Assembly (NCBI GenBank): GCA_007135095.1
Contig: SLJO01000055.1
Coordinates: 1-52,422 of the forward strand
DNA: 52,422 nt
Reading direction: 5' to 3'
From: Bacteroidales bacterium
GTDB lineage: Bacteria; Bacteroidota; Bacteroidia; Bacteroidales; PUMT01
The position numbers were made by a program, and so were the translations under genes. This document shows positions 26,941 to 35,291 of the stretch, in pieces; the stretch's first letter is position 1, and every line of letters begins with the position of its first letter. Under the pieces are notes generated by a model. It worked only from the letters and a program-made list of their open reading frames with translations, was not told where the DNA came from and did no database searches.

Positions 26941-28287
26941 ATGGAAAAACGATATTCAAGAAGGAATTTTTTAAAACAAAATTCGGTTGCCGGCCTCGGT
27001 ATTCTTGCGGCAGGCAGTTTGCATGGTTGCACGGGCGAAAAAAGATCCCCGGAGGATACCAGGGAGAATGACATAAAGATTGGCAATATCGCCGGGATGA
27101 ATCTTGAACAGCTGCTGAATAATTACAGAACAGAGCTCTTTGACAATTTTATCCCCAATATGGACAATTATGCAATTGACCATGAGCATGGGGGAGTAAT
27201 GTGCTCACTTGATGTCAGGTCGGGTGAACCTGCAAACACGAATAAAACGGCATGGTTTGTAGGCAGGGGGTTGTGGCTTTATTCTTTCCTGTATAATAAT
27301 ATTGAGAAGAATGACCGCTTCCTTGAAATTGCAAAAAAATCCAAAGACCTTTTGCTGAAGCTTCAGCCCGGAGATGATAGTTTCTGGCCTCGTACCTTCA
27401 GCCGGGAAGGGGTGCCCCTCTCAGGACCAGGCGATATTTATGGCAGCCTCTTCGTCGCCGAAGGCCTGGCCGAATATGCAAAAGCCACAGGTGAAATGAG
27501 TTACCGGGAGCTGGCTAAAAAGATTTTGTTTGACTGCGTTTCCCGTTATGATCGTTCCGATTATATCTATAATATCATTTATCTGCCTGACCCTCCTCAA
27601 ATTCAGGGCACCAGGGTGCTTGGCCACTGGATGATCTTTCTGAGTATCTGCACTCAAATGCTCAGAAACGGGCCCGACGATGATCTGGAAAGACTCGCTG
27701 CCCGGTCGGTAGATGCAATAATGAATTACCATGTCAATCCCGCCCATGGCCTCTCCATTGAATTTATCAACCATGACCTGAGTATCCCGGACAATGAAAT
27801 AGCGCAATTATCAATAATCGGACATGGCCTTGAAACTTTCGCTTTCATAATGTTCGAGGCTGCCCGGCGTGAGGATGCTGACTTGTTCCACAAGGCACAG
27901 GCCATGTTTAAAAAGCATGTGGATGTTGCCAGGGATGCCCTCTATGGAGGATATTTTCATACCCTCCGGCATGTGGACGATTTTACCTGGGATACAAGGA
28001 AGTCACTCTGGTGTCAGCAGGAGGTACTTAACGGGACTCTCTTTCTGATTGAACATACAGGAGATGAATGGGCACACCGGAATTTTGCCAGAACGGATGC
28101 ATATATTCACAAAATGTTCTTTAATCCCTCTAATAAATTCTGGTATTCCAGTGGTGACAGGCAAATGGCCAATCCCAGCACAGGCCTGTTGGAGCATTAT
28201 CATCATGGCCGCCAGCTAATGCTGGGTATTTTATCTATTGAAAGGATGATCGGGCGAAATGGTAAAACATCGGGCCTGTTTGCCTGA
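26941..28287 (+). CDS. AGE-family epimerase/isomerase, Tat-exported lipoprotein
   Basis: 448-aa protein of the N-acylglucosamine 2-epimerase fold (an alpha6/alpha6 barrel). The N-terminus MEKRYSRRNFLKQ is a twin-arginine motif, and a lipobox LHGC follows, so it is exported folded. Barrel motifs include VGRGLWLYSFLY, HWMIFLS, SIIGHGLETFAFI and LWCQQEVLNGTLFL; the GHGLE histidine matches a catalytic His position in the family. The family interconverts ManNAc/GlcNAc, mannose/fructose or cellobiose-type sugars, and its activity here cannot be fixed. It follows the amidohydrolase gene at 42 bp. Confidence 0.82.
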   Translation: MEKRYSRRNFLKQNSVAGLGILAAGSLHGCTGEKRSPEDTRENDIKIGNIAGMNLEQLLNNYRTELFDNFIPNMDNYAIDHEHGGVMCSLDVRSGEPANTNKTAWFVGRGLWLYSFLYNNIEKNDRFLEIAKKSKDLLLKLQPGDDSFWPRTFSREGVPLSGPGDIYGSLFVAEGLAEYAKATGEMSYRELAKKILFDCVSRYDRSDYIYNIIYLPDPPQIQGTRVLGHWMIFLSICTQMLRNGPDDDLERLAARSVDAIMNYHVNPAHGLSIEFINHDLSIPDNEIAQLSIIGHGLETFAFIMFEAARREDADLFHKAQAMFKKHVDVARDALYGGYFHTLRHVDDFTWDTRKSLWCQQEVLNGTLFLIEHTGDEWAHRNFARTDAYIHKMFFNPSNKFWYSSGDRQMANPSTGLLEHYHHGRQLMLGILSIERMIGRNGKTSGLFA

Positions 28288-28448
28288 AAAGGAGTCAATC
28301 TGCCGACAAAATGCATATTCTGTCAGTAAAGGTTTTTCATGAACTGTTCATTTCAAGTTACGTAGTTAGTAATTAATTTATCAGGATGCTACATTTATGC
28401 ACCTGCTCAGTACAATGCTTTCTCATTAAACCCTAAAACTGTAAGCAT

Positions 28449-30146
28449 ATGAAAAGAACTCTACCCTTGATTCTGTCTGTGTTCATGGCATTTTCGGTAA
28501 CAGGTCAGCCACCCGACCTGAAAACACGAATGATATCTGCGAGAAAAGCTGATTTTTCCAATGACCGGCATGGCTTTTCTGATATTAATAAAAGGAATGT
28601 CAGGCCCTATCTTAACTTACCGGGTCAACATCAAACATCGGGCTTGAAATTAAAGTCGCAGGCAATAATGGCCCTTGATAGTATATATGTGGAAAGGCTT
28701 GATATGGCAACCGGTCAGCTGGATTACAGCAGCAAGTACGTATTCTTTTATGACCCCGGCGGCAAACAGACCAAAGAAATCATATACGACCGGGAAGATG
28801 ACGGTTGGGAACCAGATATGATGGAAGAATTTTCCTATGATCAAAACGGAAATCTGAGTGAGATATTAATTTCAGCATGGGATCCCTATATGGAAGACTG
28901 GCTTCCTTATGAAAAGGAAGAGTATTCATACGACAACAATAACAATATGTCGGCAATAACAACCTATGACTGGGACCAGTACGAAGAAGCATGGGATCCC
29001 CGATGGAAGGATGAATTCACTTACGATGCCACCGGCAACATGGTGGGGGAAATTTCATACACATACTCGACTGAAGAAAGTGAATGGCTGCCTGACTGGA
29101 AAAATGAAATAACCTGGGATGATAACAGGAATCTGGTTGAAGTTATTACCTATGATTGGGATTATGATCTGATGGAATGGGTCCCCGATAACAAGTTCGG
29201 GTTCCTGTATGACAGCAGCGGGAATAATACGGAGATCATTACCTCAGAATGGGACACTGATTGGGAAGAATGGATGCCAGAATGGAAAATCATCAATACC
29301 TTCGATGCAAATGGAAGGATTACGCAGGAGGAAAGTTCCTTGTATGACCCTGACATAGAAGAATGGGATCCGTATTTAAAAAACGAATACCATTACGATG
29401 ACAGCGGGAACAGGACCCAGCAAGTCACTTACTATACCGATTCATACCCTGACTGGGAACCCGCACTGATGTATGAATATGTTGTAGATGGGTCTTATAC
29501 TAAGGATGAAGTAAATACTCCTTTATATTTTAGTATATTATATGATTTCCCGAACATACTCATCGAAATGGTCCAGTCTGTTCATGACGGTGATAGCTGG
29601 CGCCAATGGGAAAAGACAACGCTTTATTATTCCGAATATGATCCGCCGGACGATCCTGCTACTTTCACGCTCACTATCAGCCAGGAGGGCAACGGAACAG
29701 TTGAAGTTAACGGAACTGCATATACTGAAGCCATTAGTTTTGAACAAGATACGGAAATCACCCTTGAGGCGGTTCCGCACCAGGATTATAAATTCGTAGA
29801 ATGGACAGGCGATCTGGCATCAGATGAGCAGGTTGAAACTATAGTAATGGATGGCAACAAGAATATTACCGTTATCTTCAGCATTGCCACCAGTTCAGTA
29901 TTATTAGTTCCCGCGGGTATTGATATATACCCGAATCCGTTCAGCAGCAGCATTACCGTAAGCAATGCAGACCAGCCCGGGGTGATCACAATTACCAATC
30001 TCATTGGCCAGAAGGTCAAAGAGTTTAATCTGAAGGGCCATGGCTCTAACACCATACCAACCGATGATCTGGATGATGGAATATACCTGTTAATATTCAA
30101 ACCGGTATTTGGTGAACAGGTAGTTATAAGAATGGTAAAAAACTAA
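28449..30146 (+). CDS. T9SS-secreted protein with about eight W/YD repeats
   Basis: 565-aa secreted protein. The signal peptide (MKRTLPLILSVFMAFSVTGQ) is followed by a linker and then, about residues 110-365, some eight repeats of about 33 residues with the core W-D-x4-EW-x-P-x2-K-x4-YD-x2-GN. These repeats are variants of YD/RHS-type units. Next comes a divergent InlB B-repeat-like domain (FTLTISQEGNGTVEVNG to NITVIFS, about 410-477) and a C-terminal type IX sorting domain starting IDIYPNPFS and ending in KN. The domain order is typical of cell-surface or secreted Bacteroidota proteins; ligand and role are unknown. Confidence 0.88.
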   Translation: MKRTLPLILSVFMAFSVTGQPPDLKTRMISARKADFSNDRHGFSDINKRNVRPYLNLPGQHQTSGLKLKSQAIMALDSIYVERLDMATGQLDYSSKYVFFYDPGGKQTKEIIYDREDDGWEPDMMEEFSYDQNGNLSEILISAWDPYMEDWLPYEKEEYSYDNNNNMSAITTYDWDQYEEAWDPRWKDEFTYDATGNMVGEISYTYSTEESEWLPDWKNEITWDDNRNLVEVITYDWDYDLMEWVPDNKFGFLYDSSGNNTEIITSEWDTDWEEWMPEWKIINTFDANGRITQEESSLYDPDIEEWDPYLKNEYHYDDSGNRTQQVTYYTDSYPDWEPALMYEYVVDGSYTKDEVNTPLYFSILYDFPNILIEMVQSVHDGDSWRQWEKTTLYYSEYDPPDDPATFTLTISQEGNGTVEVNGTAYTEAISFEQDTEITLEAVPHQDYKFVEWTGDLASDEQVETIVMDGNKNITVIFSIATSSVLLVPAGIDIYPNPFSSSITVSNADQPGVITITNLIGQKVKEFNLKGHGSNTIPTDDLDDGIYLLIFKPVFGEQVVIRMVKN

Positions 30147-30238
30147 CCAGGTGAATCAATCATTGTGAAATTCAACCTTCAGGGCCTGGCTTTGCAGCGG
30201 ATTGATGTATCGAAACTTATGCCTGCCTGCCAGCTTAG

Positions 30239-30277
30239 CCACAAACCCCTCCTCAATAGGCAGGGTTTGTGGTTGTT
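30239..30277 (+). terminator. Intrinsic terminator after the T9SS gene
   Basis: Arms CCACAAACCC (30239-30248) and GGGTTTGTGG (30263-30272) are perfect 10-bp complements with a 14-nt loop, followed by TTGTT. It lies 93 bp past the stop on the plus strand, where convergent transcription meets. Confidence 0.75.
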
Positions 30278-30334
30278 CCAGGCAAGAGGCATTAGGGAAG
30301 CCTTATGAAATGATCGAAATGTTGATATCACTGG

Positions 30335-32719
30335 TCACATAAAGCCGATATCATCAACAATAACCACTCCTTCCCTTGCCTGGTCAAACAGGAATGTAAT
30401 TTTCACGGTGTTCTCCGGCTGGAAGTTTTTGTTTATGCCTGCAAACCGGTCAAGCGGAAAAAAGAAGAAATGATATAAAGGCTCCGAACCGGGTGTTGTT
30501 TTCATAAACTTCAACCTGGTCATCCTGACTTCTATCTGCGGCTGCAGGTAAGCATGGTCGCTGAGTTTAAACCTGATGACTTCTCCCCCTGAGTCAGTCA
30601 GCTCAATGCTGAAATCTATCGGCTCCCGTTCTTTGGCTGTACCATGATCTGTGTTACCGTCATCGGCCTTGTCGCCCGCAACTGAATCAACATTTGAAGG
30701 GCCGCAGGATTGGGTTATATCGGAAAGCCGGTTTGCATCGTCATCCTGGACAGGCTGCTGATCAGTGCTTTCGTTGGCATCGGCAAGTGAAAAAAACAGT
30801 GCACTGCTTATGTCAAGCGATATACTCCCTTCAGGGAAATTAACGGACCAGCAGGCATAAAGTGAGTCTTCATTTTCATTGTTCCAGCCAATAAAAGCTG
30901 CGCGGGTATCCTTGTCGCCCCATTTCAGCTGGACCATCTGCTCACGCCATACGGCCAGGTTTTCAGTTTCAATAAATCCGCCGGGCAAAGTGGTGGTTGT
31001 TACATCAAGGTCTTCTGAAAAACGACAGATATATTGCATTCCTGGCCTGTCAAACCTGTTAAGATAGACCGTTTCAGGCAGCCACTTCCTTCCCCTGCGG
31101 TAATCAGAGAACAGATCCCTGTAGGCCATCTTGCCTTTCAGGGTAGCCTCCAGGAATGCGGAAATGAAGGTTCCGGCAATTTTTTGCTGATCCTCCCCGG
31201 ACATCAGCTGTTTTGTATTTATCAGGTTTATCATCGGAAAACCATAATCCCTTCTGCCCCACCGTGTATTGAATTGTCCGTGATTTGCATTATAAATATA
31301 TAGCCCGGCTTTAAACCCCTGGTAATTATCGCTGAAGTTAACGCGTGCATATTGCCTCATACCAAGAAATGACTGCACATCGGCGTCATGGGACCCATGC
31401 AGCACAAAGTAGCTGACGTCCTTTAACGGTGTCCGGATCCCCGAAGGTTGGTATTGCCCGTCGCTCGGTGCAATGGCAACAATGGATTTAAGGGCAAAAT
31501 TATAATCAAACGGAACATTTGCATTATCGGGGTAAAATGGCAGCGTATTGAACAGTGCTGCATGGGCCACAGCCTCCCCTCCCCTTGAGTGACCAATAAG
31601 TGATATATTATGCATGTCTGCCTTTTCAAAAAAAATGCTCGCGCTATCAGAATTCCATTCATCCCATAATTTCAAGTGTTCCAGAAGCAGCCATCCGCGG
31701 GCATCGTTTTCTGTTTGCAGGCCTTTTAAGAAGTTGGTATAAGTGCCGTTCAGGAAATTCTGGTCTACCGAGGCAAAAATAAATCCGCGGCTGGCGAGCA
31801 ACTCACCCAGGTAATCATACCCGGGGTCGGAGAAATCCTGTGCCAGATGGTTCCCATGAACGATCAGCACAAGGGGAAAAGGACCGTTACCGTCCGGATA
31901 CCACACCAGCGCATTGCGGGGCAGGGAGTCCGGCCCGAAGCCAAAATACCTGCTTCGCATATTGCCTGCAAACCCCTCCCATCCATCCACAAAGAATGAA
32001 CCGTCAACCGATTCCGATATGATAAAAACATCTTCTGCATATTCCTTTCTATGCCTGTCCTCACCGCTTCCGTAAGTTAATCTAAGAACCCGGTAAGCCC
32101 CTTCACTACCGGGATCATCGAGTTCAATATGTTCGGGGAGATATTCGCCCGAAAGGGCTGCAATTTCAGGCATATCAAGATCCCTTCCGGGCAGGGAAAA
32201 CCATAGGGCTATAACCAAAAGCCCGGCAAGACCTGTGATGCCAAAACATGCCACTTTTGTTTTCCGGCCAGTGCTGAATTTCCGCCAGTCTTTCCTGATG
32301 AGCAGCCATGCGGAACCACCAAAGAGAGAACTGAATAACAAAAGATAAACAACAACGGGAATGCCTGTTTCCACCGACAGGCTAAATTGAAAACTGGCAA
32401 CAGTAAATGCTGCAATAAATGCAACCAGCAACGGGCCATGGATCCGTGCTATCAGCTGTATTCCCATCACTCCGGCGAATCCTGCAATGAAGGCTAAAAC
32501 AGCAAACAAAAGTATAAGGGTTAAAATAACCCAAAAGCTGATGTATGGTAAAAACTGAAACCAGAAAATAAGCAGCATTATTGCAAAAACAAGGAATATT
32601 CCATATGCAGCACCTCTGAGGGCCGTTTTTGATGGCCGGAATTGTTCAATAATTATTTTCCAGAAGCCATAATACTTTGCTGTGACATCGGTAAAAAATC
32701 TCCACACTTTGTTGCCCAT
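30335..32719 (-). CDS. Membrane-anchored alpha/beta hydrolase
   Basis: 794 aa from the ATG at 32719. The first third (about residues 33-190) holds five or so hydrophobic helices, then a large hydrolase domain. VLIVHGNH forms the oxyanion region, GHSRGG is the nucleophile elbow (ISLIGHSRGGEAVAHAAL), HGSHDADV carries the likely acid and NANHGQFN the base. The C-terminus is beta-rich, perhaps an accessory domain. The domain plan suggests an inner-membrane protein with an extracytoplasmic esterase or acylhydrolase. The frame is open to 32920 with other starts (ATG at 32857, beside the -7 box); MGNKVWRFF is preferred because the upstream 67 residues are low in hydrophobic or conserved features, but 32857 remains possible. 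Convergent with the T9SS gene. Confidence 0.75.
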   Translation of the reverse strand: MGNKVWRFFTDVTAKYYGFWKIIIEQFRPSKTALRGAAYGIFLVFAIMLLIFWFQFLPYISFWVILTLILLFAVLAFIAGFAGVMGIQLIARIHGPLLVAFIAAFTVASFQFSLSVETGIPVVVYLLLFSSLFGGSAWLLIRKDWRKFSTGRKTKVACFGITGLAGLLVIALWFSLPGRDLDMPEIAALSGEYLPEHIELDDPGSEGAYRVLRLTYGSGEDRHRKEYAEDVFIISESVDGSFFVDGWEGFAGNMRSRYFGFGPDSLPRNALVWYPDGNGPFPLVLIVHGNHLAQDFSDPGYDYLGELLASRGFIFASVDQNFLNGTYTNFLKGLQTENDARGWLLLEHLKLWDEWNSDSASIFFEKADMHNISLIGHSRGGEAVAHAALFNTLPFYPDNANVPFDYNFALKSIVAIAPSDGQYQPSGIRTPLKDVSYFVLHGSHDADVQSFLGMRQYARVNFSDNYQGFKAGLYIYNANHGQFNTRWGRRDYGFPMINLINTKQLMSGEDQQKIAGTFISAFLEATLKGKMAYRDLFSDYRRGRKWLPETVYLNRFDRPGMQYICRFSEDLDVTTTTLPGGFIETENLAVWREQMVQLKWGDKDTRAAFIGWNNENEDSLYACWSVNFPEGSISLDISSALFFSLADANESTDQQPVQDDDANRLSDITQSCGPSNVDSVAGDKADDGNTDHGTAKEREPIDFSIELTDSGGEVIRFKLSDHAYLQPQIEVRMTRLKFMKTTPGSEPLYHFFFFPLDRFAGINKNFQPENTVKITFLFDQAREGVVIVDDIGFM

Positions 32720-32837
32720 CTCTGATTTATTAATTAAATATTTGACGGTTCCCTGGCCATTAATTTCTTCGGCAGGATCGAATTTCAGCCTTTTCGCTAC
32801 TATATCCCGTCTCCGTTCCGGATGCCTCCTCTGCGTG

Positions 32838-32861
32838 CAGGCATTGTTTACAGGCATTGTT
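32838..32861. repeat. Two 11-bp direct repeats (CAGGCATTGTT)
   Basis: CAGGCATTGTT occurs at 32838-32848 and 32851-32861, two bases apart. Together they abut the -7 box at 32864-32871 and cover the expected start of the hydrolase transcript, so they may be a regulator site or a slipped duplication. They include the alternative ATG at 32857. Confidence 0.45.
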
Positions 32862-32863
32862 AA

Positions 32864-32871
32864 CAAATGTA
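32864..32871 (-). promoter_or_regulatory. Bacteroidota -7 box (TACATTTG) for the hydrolase
   Basis: On the minus strand 32871-32864 reads TACATTTG, an exact match to TAnnTTTG. The expected transcript starts near 32857, giving a 138-nt leader if translation begins at 32719, or no leader at the alternative ATG of 32857. The -33 position shows no TTTG. Confidence 0.4.
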
Positions 32872-32877
32872 CATGAA

Positions 32878-33012
32878 TTTTGCATCTTATTAAAAATGCA
32901 AGATGCACTTTTAATAGCATGCAAAATCGACGAAGTCAATTTTCCATTAAGCGAAAATCCTTCAAGGCAAAATACATTGCATGGGAAATTGACCTTCAGG
33001 TCAATTTTTTTT
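32878..33012 (+). ncRNA. Candidate structured leader or small RNA with terminator
   Basis: Three elements in order on the plus strand. (a) An 18-bp stem with one mismatch and one GU pair: TTTTGCAT (32878-32885) and TATTAAAA (32888-32895) against TTTTAATA (32909-32916) and ATGCAAAA (32919-32926), with a 13-nt loop. (b) GTCAATTTTCC (32935-32945) can pair with GGGAAATTGAC (32983-32993), 11 pairs including one GU. (c) AAATTGACC (32986-32994) can pair instead with GGTCAATTT (32999-33007), loop TTCA, followed by a U tract ending at 33012. Structures (b) and (c) exclude each other, the layout of an antiterminator and terminator. No plus-strand gene lies nearby upstream, so it is either a small RNA or a leader read towards pcm. 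No promoter was located. Confidence 0.5.
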
Positions 33013-33081
33013 ATCCGAAATATTACACACAGACAGATTATCCACCCCAGGCAACTGCAACACAATTACCTCGGAATGATT

Positions 33082-33111
33082 TTTGCTGATCAAAGTATGA
33101 ATGTTTATTTG
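33082..33111 (+). promoter_or_regulatory. Likely pcm promoter
   Basis: TTTG at 33082-33085, an 18-bp spacer and TTTATTTG at 33104-33111 (one mismatch to TAnnTTTG). The transcript would begin only a few bases before the pcm ATG at 33121. If it is the main promoter, the structured region upstream is outside the mRNA. Confidence 0.4.
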
Positions 33112-33120
33112 TAAAGCACC

Positions 33121-33789
33121 ATGGACGATAAAGAAATGATGATCGAGCACCAACTGACAGGGCGGGACATTTATGACGAAAAAATACTCGATGCCATGCG
33201 TGCGGTAGACCGCAGGATTTTCGTCCCTGATGAGGTAAGGGATATGGCATACGATGACACACCCCTTCCCATAGGCAGTGGGCAAACCATCAGCCAGCCC
33301 TACATAGTTGCGTATATGGCTCAGGCACTGGATTTACACCCTGATGACAAAGTACTGGAAATCGGCGCCGGGTGTGGCTATAACGCTGCGATACTTTCGC
33401 GGATGGTTTCGCATGTGTATACAATTGAAATCATTGAGGGGCTGGCCGAACTGGCCAGGGAAAATATCAGTAAGGCCGGCATCCCCAACGTGACGGTTCG
33501 CACCGGCGATGGCTTTAGGGGATGGCCTGAAAAATCACCTTTTGATAAAATCATGCTCACAGCTACCACCCCCTATTTACCGGAGCCATTAAAAAATCAG
33601 TTGAAAGCAGGCGGAAAAATTCTGACACCAATATCTGACACATTTCAAAAACTTATGCTTATTGAAAAGAAAAGTGGCAATGATTATGAGGAACACGGCC
33701 TTATTCCGGTCCGTTTTGTCCCCATGACAGGTGAAATTGAGGAACCAAAAAGATGGAAAAAAGGAAATCCCAAACAGAAAGAATCCTGA
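33121..33789 (+). CDS. pcm: Protein-L-isoaspartate O-methyltransferase
   Basis: 222-aa SAM-dependent methyltransferase that starts repair of isoaspartyl residues in damaged proteins. The substrate-binding signature GSGQTISQPYIVAYM (about 50-64) and the SAM-binding motif VLEIGAGCGYNAA (about 79-91) are intact, and the length is that of the bacterial enzyme. It is cytoplasmic with no signal peptide. The C-terminus is basic (RWKKGNPKQKES). A weak hairpin (33800-33819) follows the stop. It is divergent from the hydrolase gene and no surE or rpoS neighbour is present. Confidence 0.95.
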   Translation: MDDKEMMIEHQLTGRDIYDEKILDAMRAVDRRIFVPDEVRDMAYDDTPLPIGSGQTISQPYIVAYMAQALDLHPDDKVLEIGAGCGYNAAILSRMVSHVYTIEIIEGLAELARENISKAGIPNVTVRTGDGFRGWPEKSPFDKIMLTATTPYLPEPLKNQLKAGGKILTPISDTFQKLMLIEKKSGNDYEEHGLIPVRFVPMTGEIEEPKRWKKGNPKQKES

Positions 33790-33975
33790 ATACGATATTT
33801 TCACAAAATCAATTGTGAATGTAATTAACCGGATAAACCGACTGACACCTGCTTCGGGCAGGCAGTACAAGTAAGTCATGATAGTGTAATTATTTACCCA
33901 TTACTGGGGAATTTTATCCTGCTTTAATCTTGTAGAATTGCATTGTGAATTTATAATTTTTCAATTAGGGCTTTT

Positions 33976-35136
33976 ATGGACAAACAGTTAGATAAAAACC
34001 TTGAAGTCGCTCAGAATCTGATGGATGACTTTCTAAGGCGTACAGGAATAACTGATCCGGACAGGAATTCTAACCAGCGATATCTCTGGACAGACGCCTT
34101 TGCAGTTCAGGCTTGCTTTGCCCTGTCACACGAGCAAAATGGAGGGGATTATCAGGCATATGCATTATGCCTGATAGATCTTGTGCATTCAAATCTGGGT
34201 AAACACAGGGCTGATGACCCCCGGAAAGGCTGGATCAGCGGATTGCCGGCAGAGGAAGGCAAAAATCATCCAACGGCCGGAGGATTGCGTATCGGAAAAA
34301 AGTTATCCGAGCGCCTTAACGGCGAGCCTATTGATCATAGCCTGGAATGGGAGCGAGATGGCCAGTATTTTCATTACCTGACTCGATGGTTTTATGCATT
34401 GTTGCAGGCCTACAGGGAAACAGGAAGCAGAAAATATGCAAGATGGGCCGCTGAACTGATAAAAGTTGGAGAGAAATTCATCAACAGGGATAAAAGTGGA
34501 ATCAGGATGTTCTGGAAAATGAATACAAACCTTACCAAACCCATGGTGGGGAGCATGGGGGCCCATGATGCCCTTGAAGGACTTATTTGTACGATCAGCG
34601 CTATTGATGTCTTTCCCGAAAGCAAGCCCTCCCTTGAATTTCTGGAGAGTGAAATGCAGTTTGTCTGCCAGGATATGAACTGGTTTACAACAGATCCCCT
34701 TGGAATCGGGACCCTGCTTCTTGACACTGCAAGAGCTGCTGAACTGAGTTTTAACATGAAACCCCTGCCGGCGAGCATTCGCCCTGAATACCTTTTCGCC
34801 GACAGCATAGCAGGCCTGCATGCTTATGCCCGGCAAGTGTATAATGAACTTGAACCTGCAGATAGCAGGCTGGCATTCAGGGAGTGCGGACTGGCACTAG
34901 GGTTCCGTGTGCTGTATGGAATGAAGGAGAAATATGCCGGCCTTGATATTGATTACAGTGAACTGGAAAAATTTTTACACCTGGTAGAAGGTATAGAAAA
35001 ATTCTGGACCAGGCCATCGAGTCAAAAGTCAAAAACCTGGCTGGCCCATCAGGACATTAATACAGTAACCCTTGCAGCAGGGCTGCTGGCCCGAAATTAC
35101 CCCGGGGTATTCTGTGCAGCTGCAGACAGTGCCTGA
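33976..35136 (+). CDS. Protein of unknown function, helical-barrel-like
   Basis: 386-aa cytoplasmic protein, no signal peptide. It is mainly helical with repeated aromatic and charged patterns (YLWTDAFAVQACFALS, WERDGQYFHYLTRWFYALLQAY, GSMGAHDALEGLICT), reminiscent of the alpha6/alpha6 barrels of glycoside hydrolases or of thioredoxin-domain/AGE-type proteins. HDALEG and WERDGQYFHYLTRW are plausible active-site segments. I cannot place it in a known family. It follows pcm by 186 bp and is convergent with argJ. Confidence 0.65.
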   Translation: MDKQLDKNLEVAQNLMDDFLRRTGITDPDRNSNQRYLWTDAFAVQACFALSHEQNGGDYQAYALCLIDLVHSNLGKHRADDPRKGWISGLPAEEGKNHPTAGGLRIGKKLSERLNGEPIDHSLEWERDGQYFHYLTRWFYALLQAYRETGSRKYARWAAELIKVGEKFINRDKSGIRMFWKMNTNLTKPMVGSMGAHDALEGLICTISAIDVFPESKPSLEFLESEMQFVCQDMNWFTTDPLGIGTLLLDTARAAELSFNMKPLPASIRPEYLFADSIAGLHAYARQVYNELEPADSRLAFRECGLALGFRVLYGMKEKYAGLDIDYSELEKFLHLVEGIEKFWTRPSSQKSKTWLAHQDINTVTLAAGLLARNYPGVFCAAADSA

Positions 35137-35291
35137 ACCCGGAATCAGCAACTGCTATCCGCCCCGTTCCTCTCGTGCTATTGCTGCTACACTGAACAAA
35201 CCAGCCCCAGTCGTGGAAGATTTTCCCCATCAGCCGGGTTGCCCTTACCTGCCATGCCTGCCCGATGCATAAACGCGGTCGGCGAACCTGC

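Noticed and set aside
32857..33114. 85-codon plus-strand open frame between hydrolase and pcm
   Set aside because: Translates hairpin and terminator sequence; structured DNA explains the open frame better than a protein.
33845..33865. Small hairpin CCTGC-TTCGG-GCAGG downstream of pcm
   Set aside because: Only a five-pair stem, without a T tract; not enough to call a terminator.
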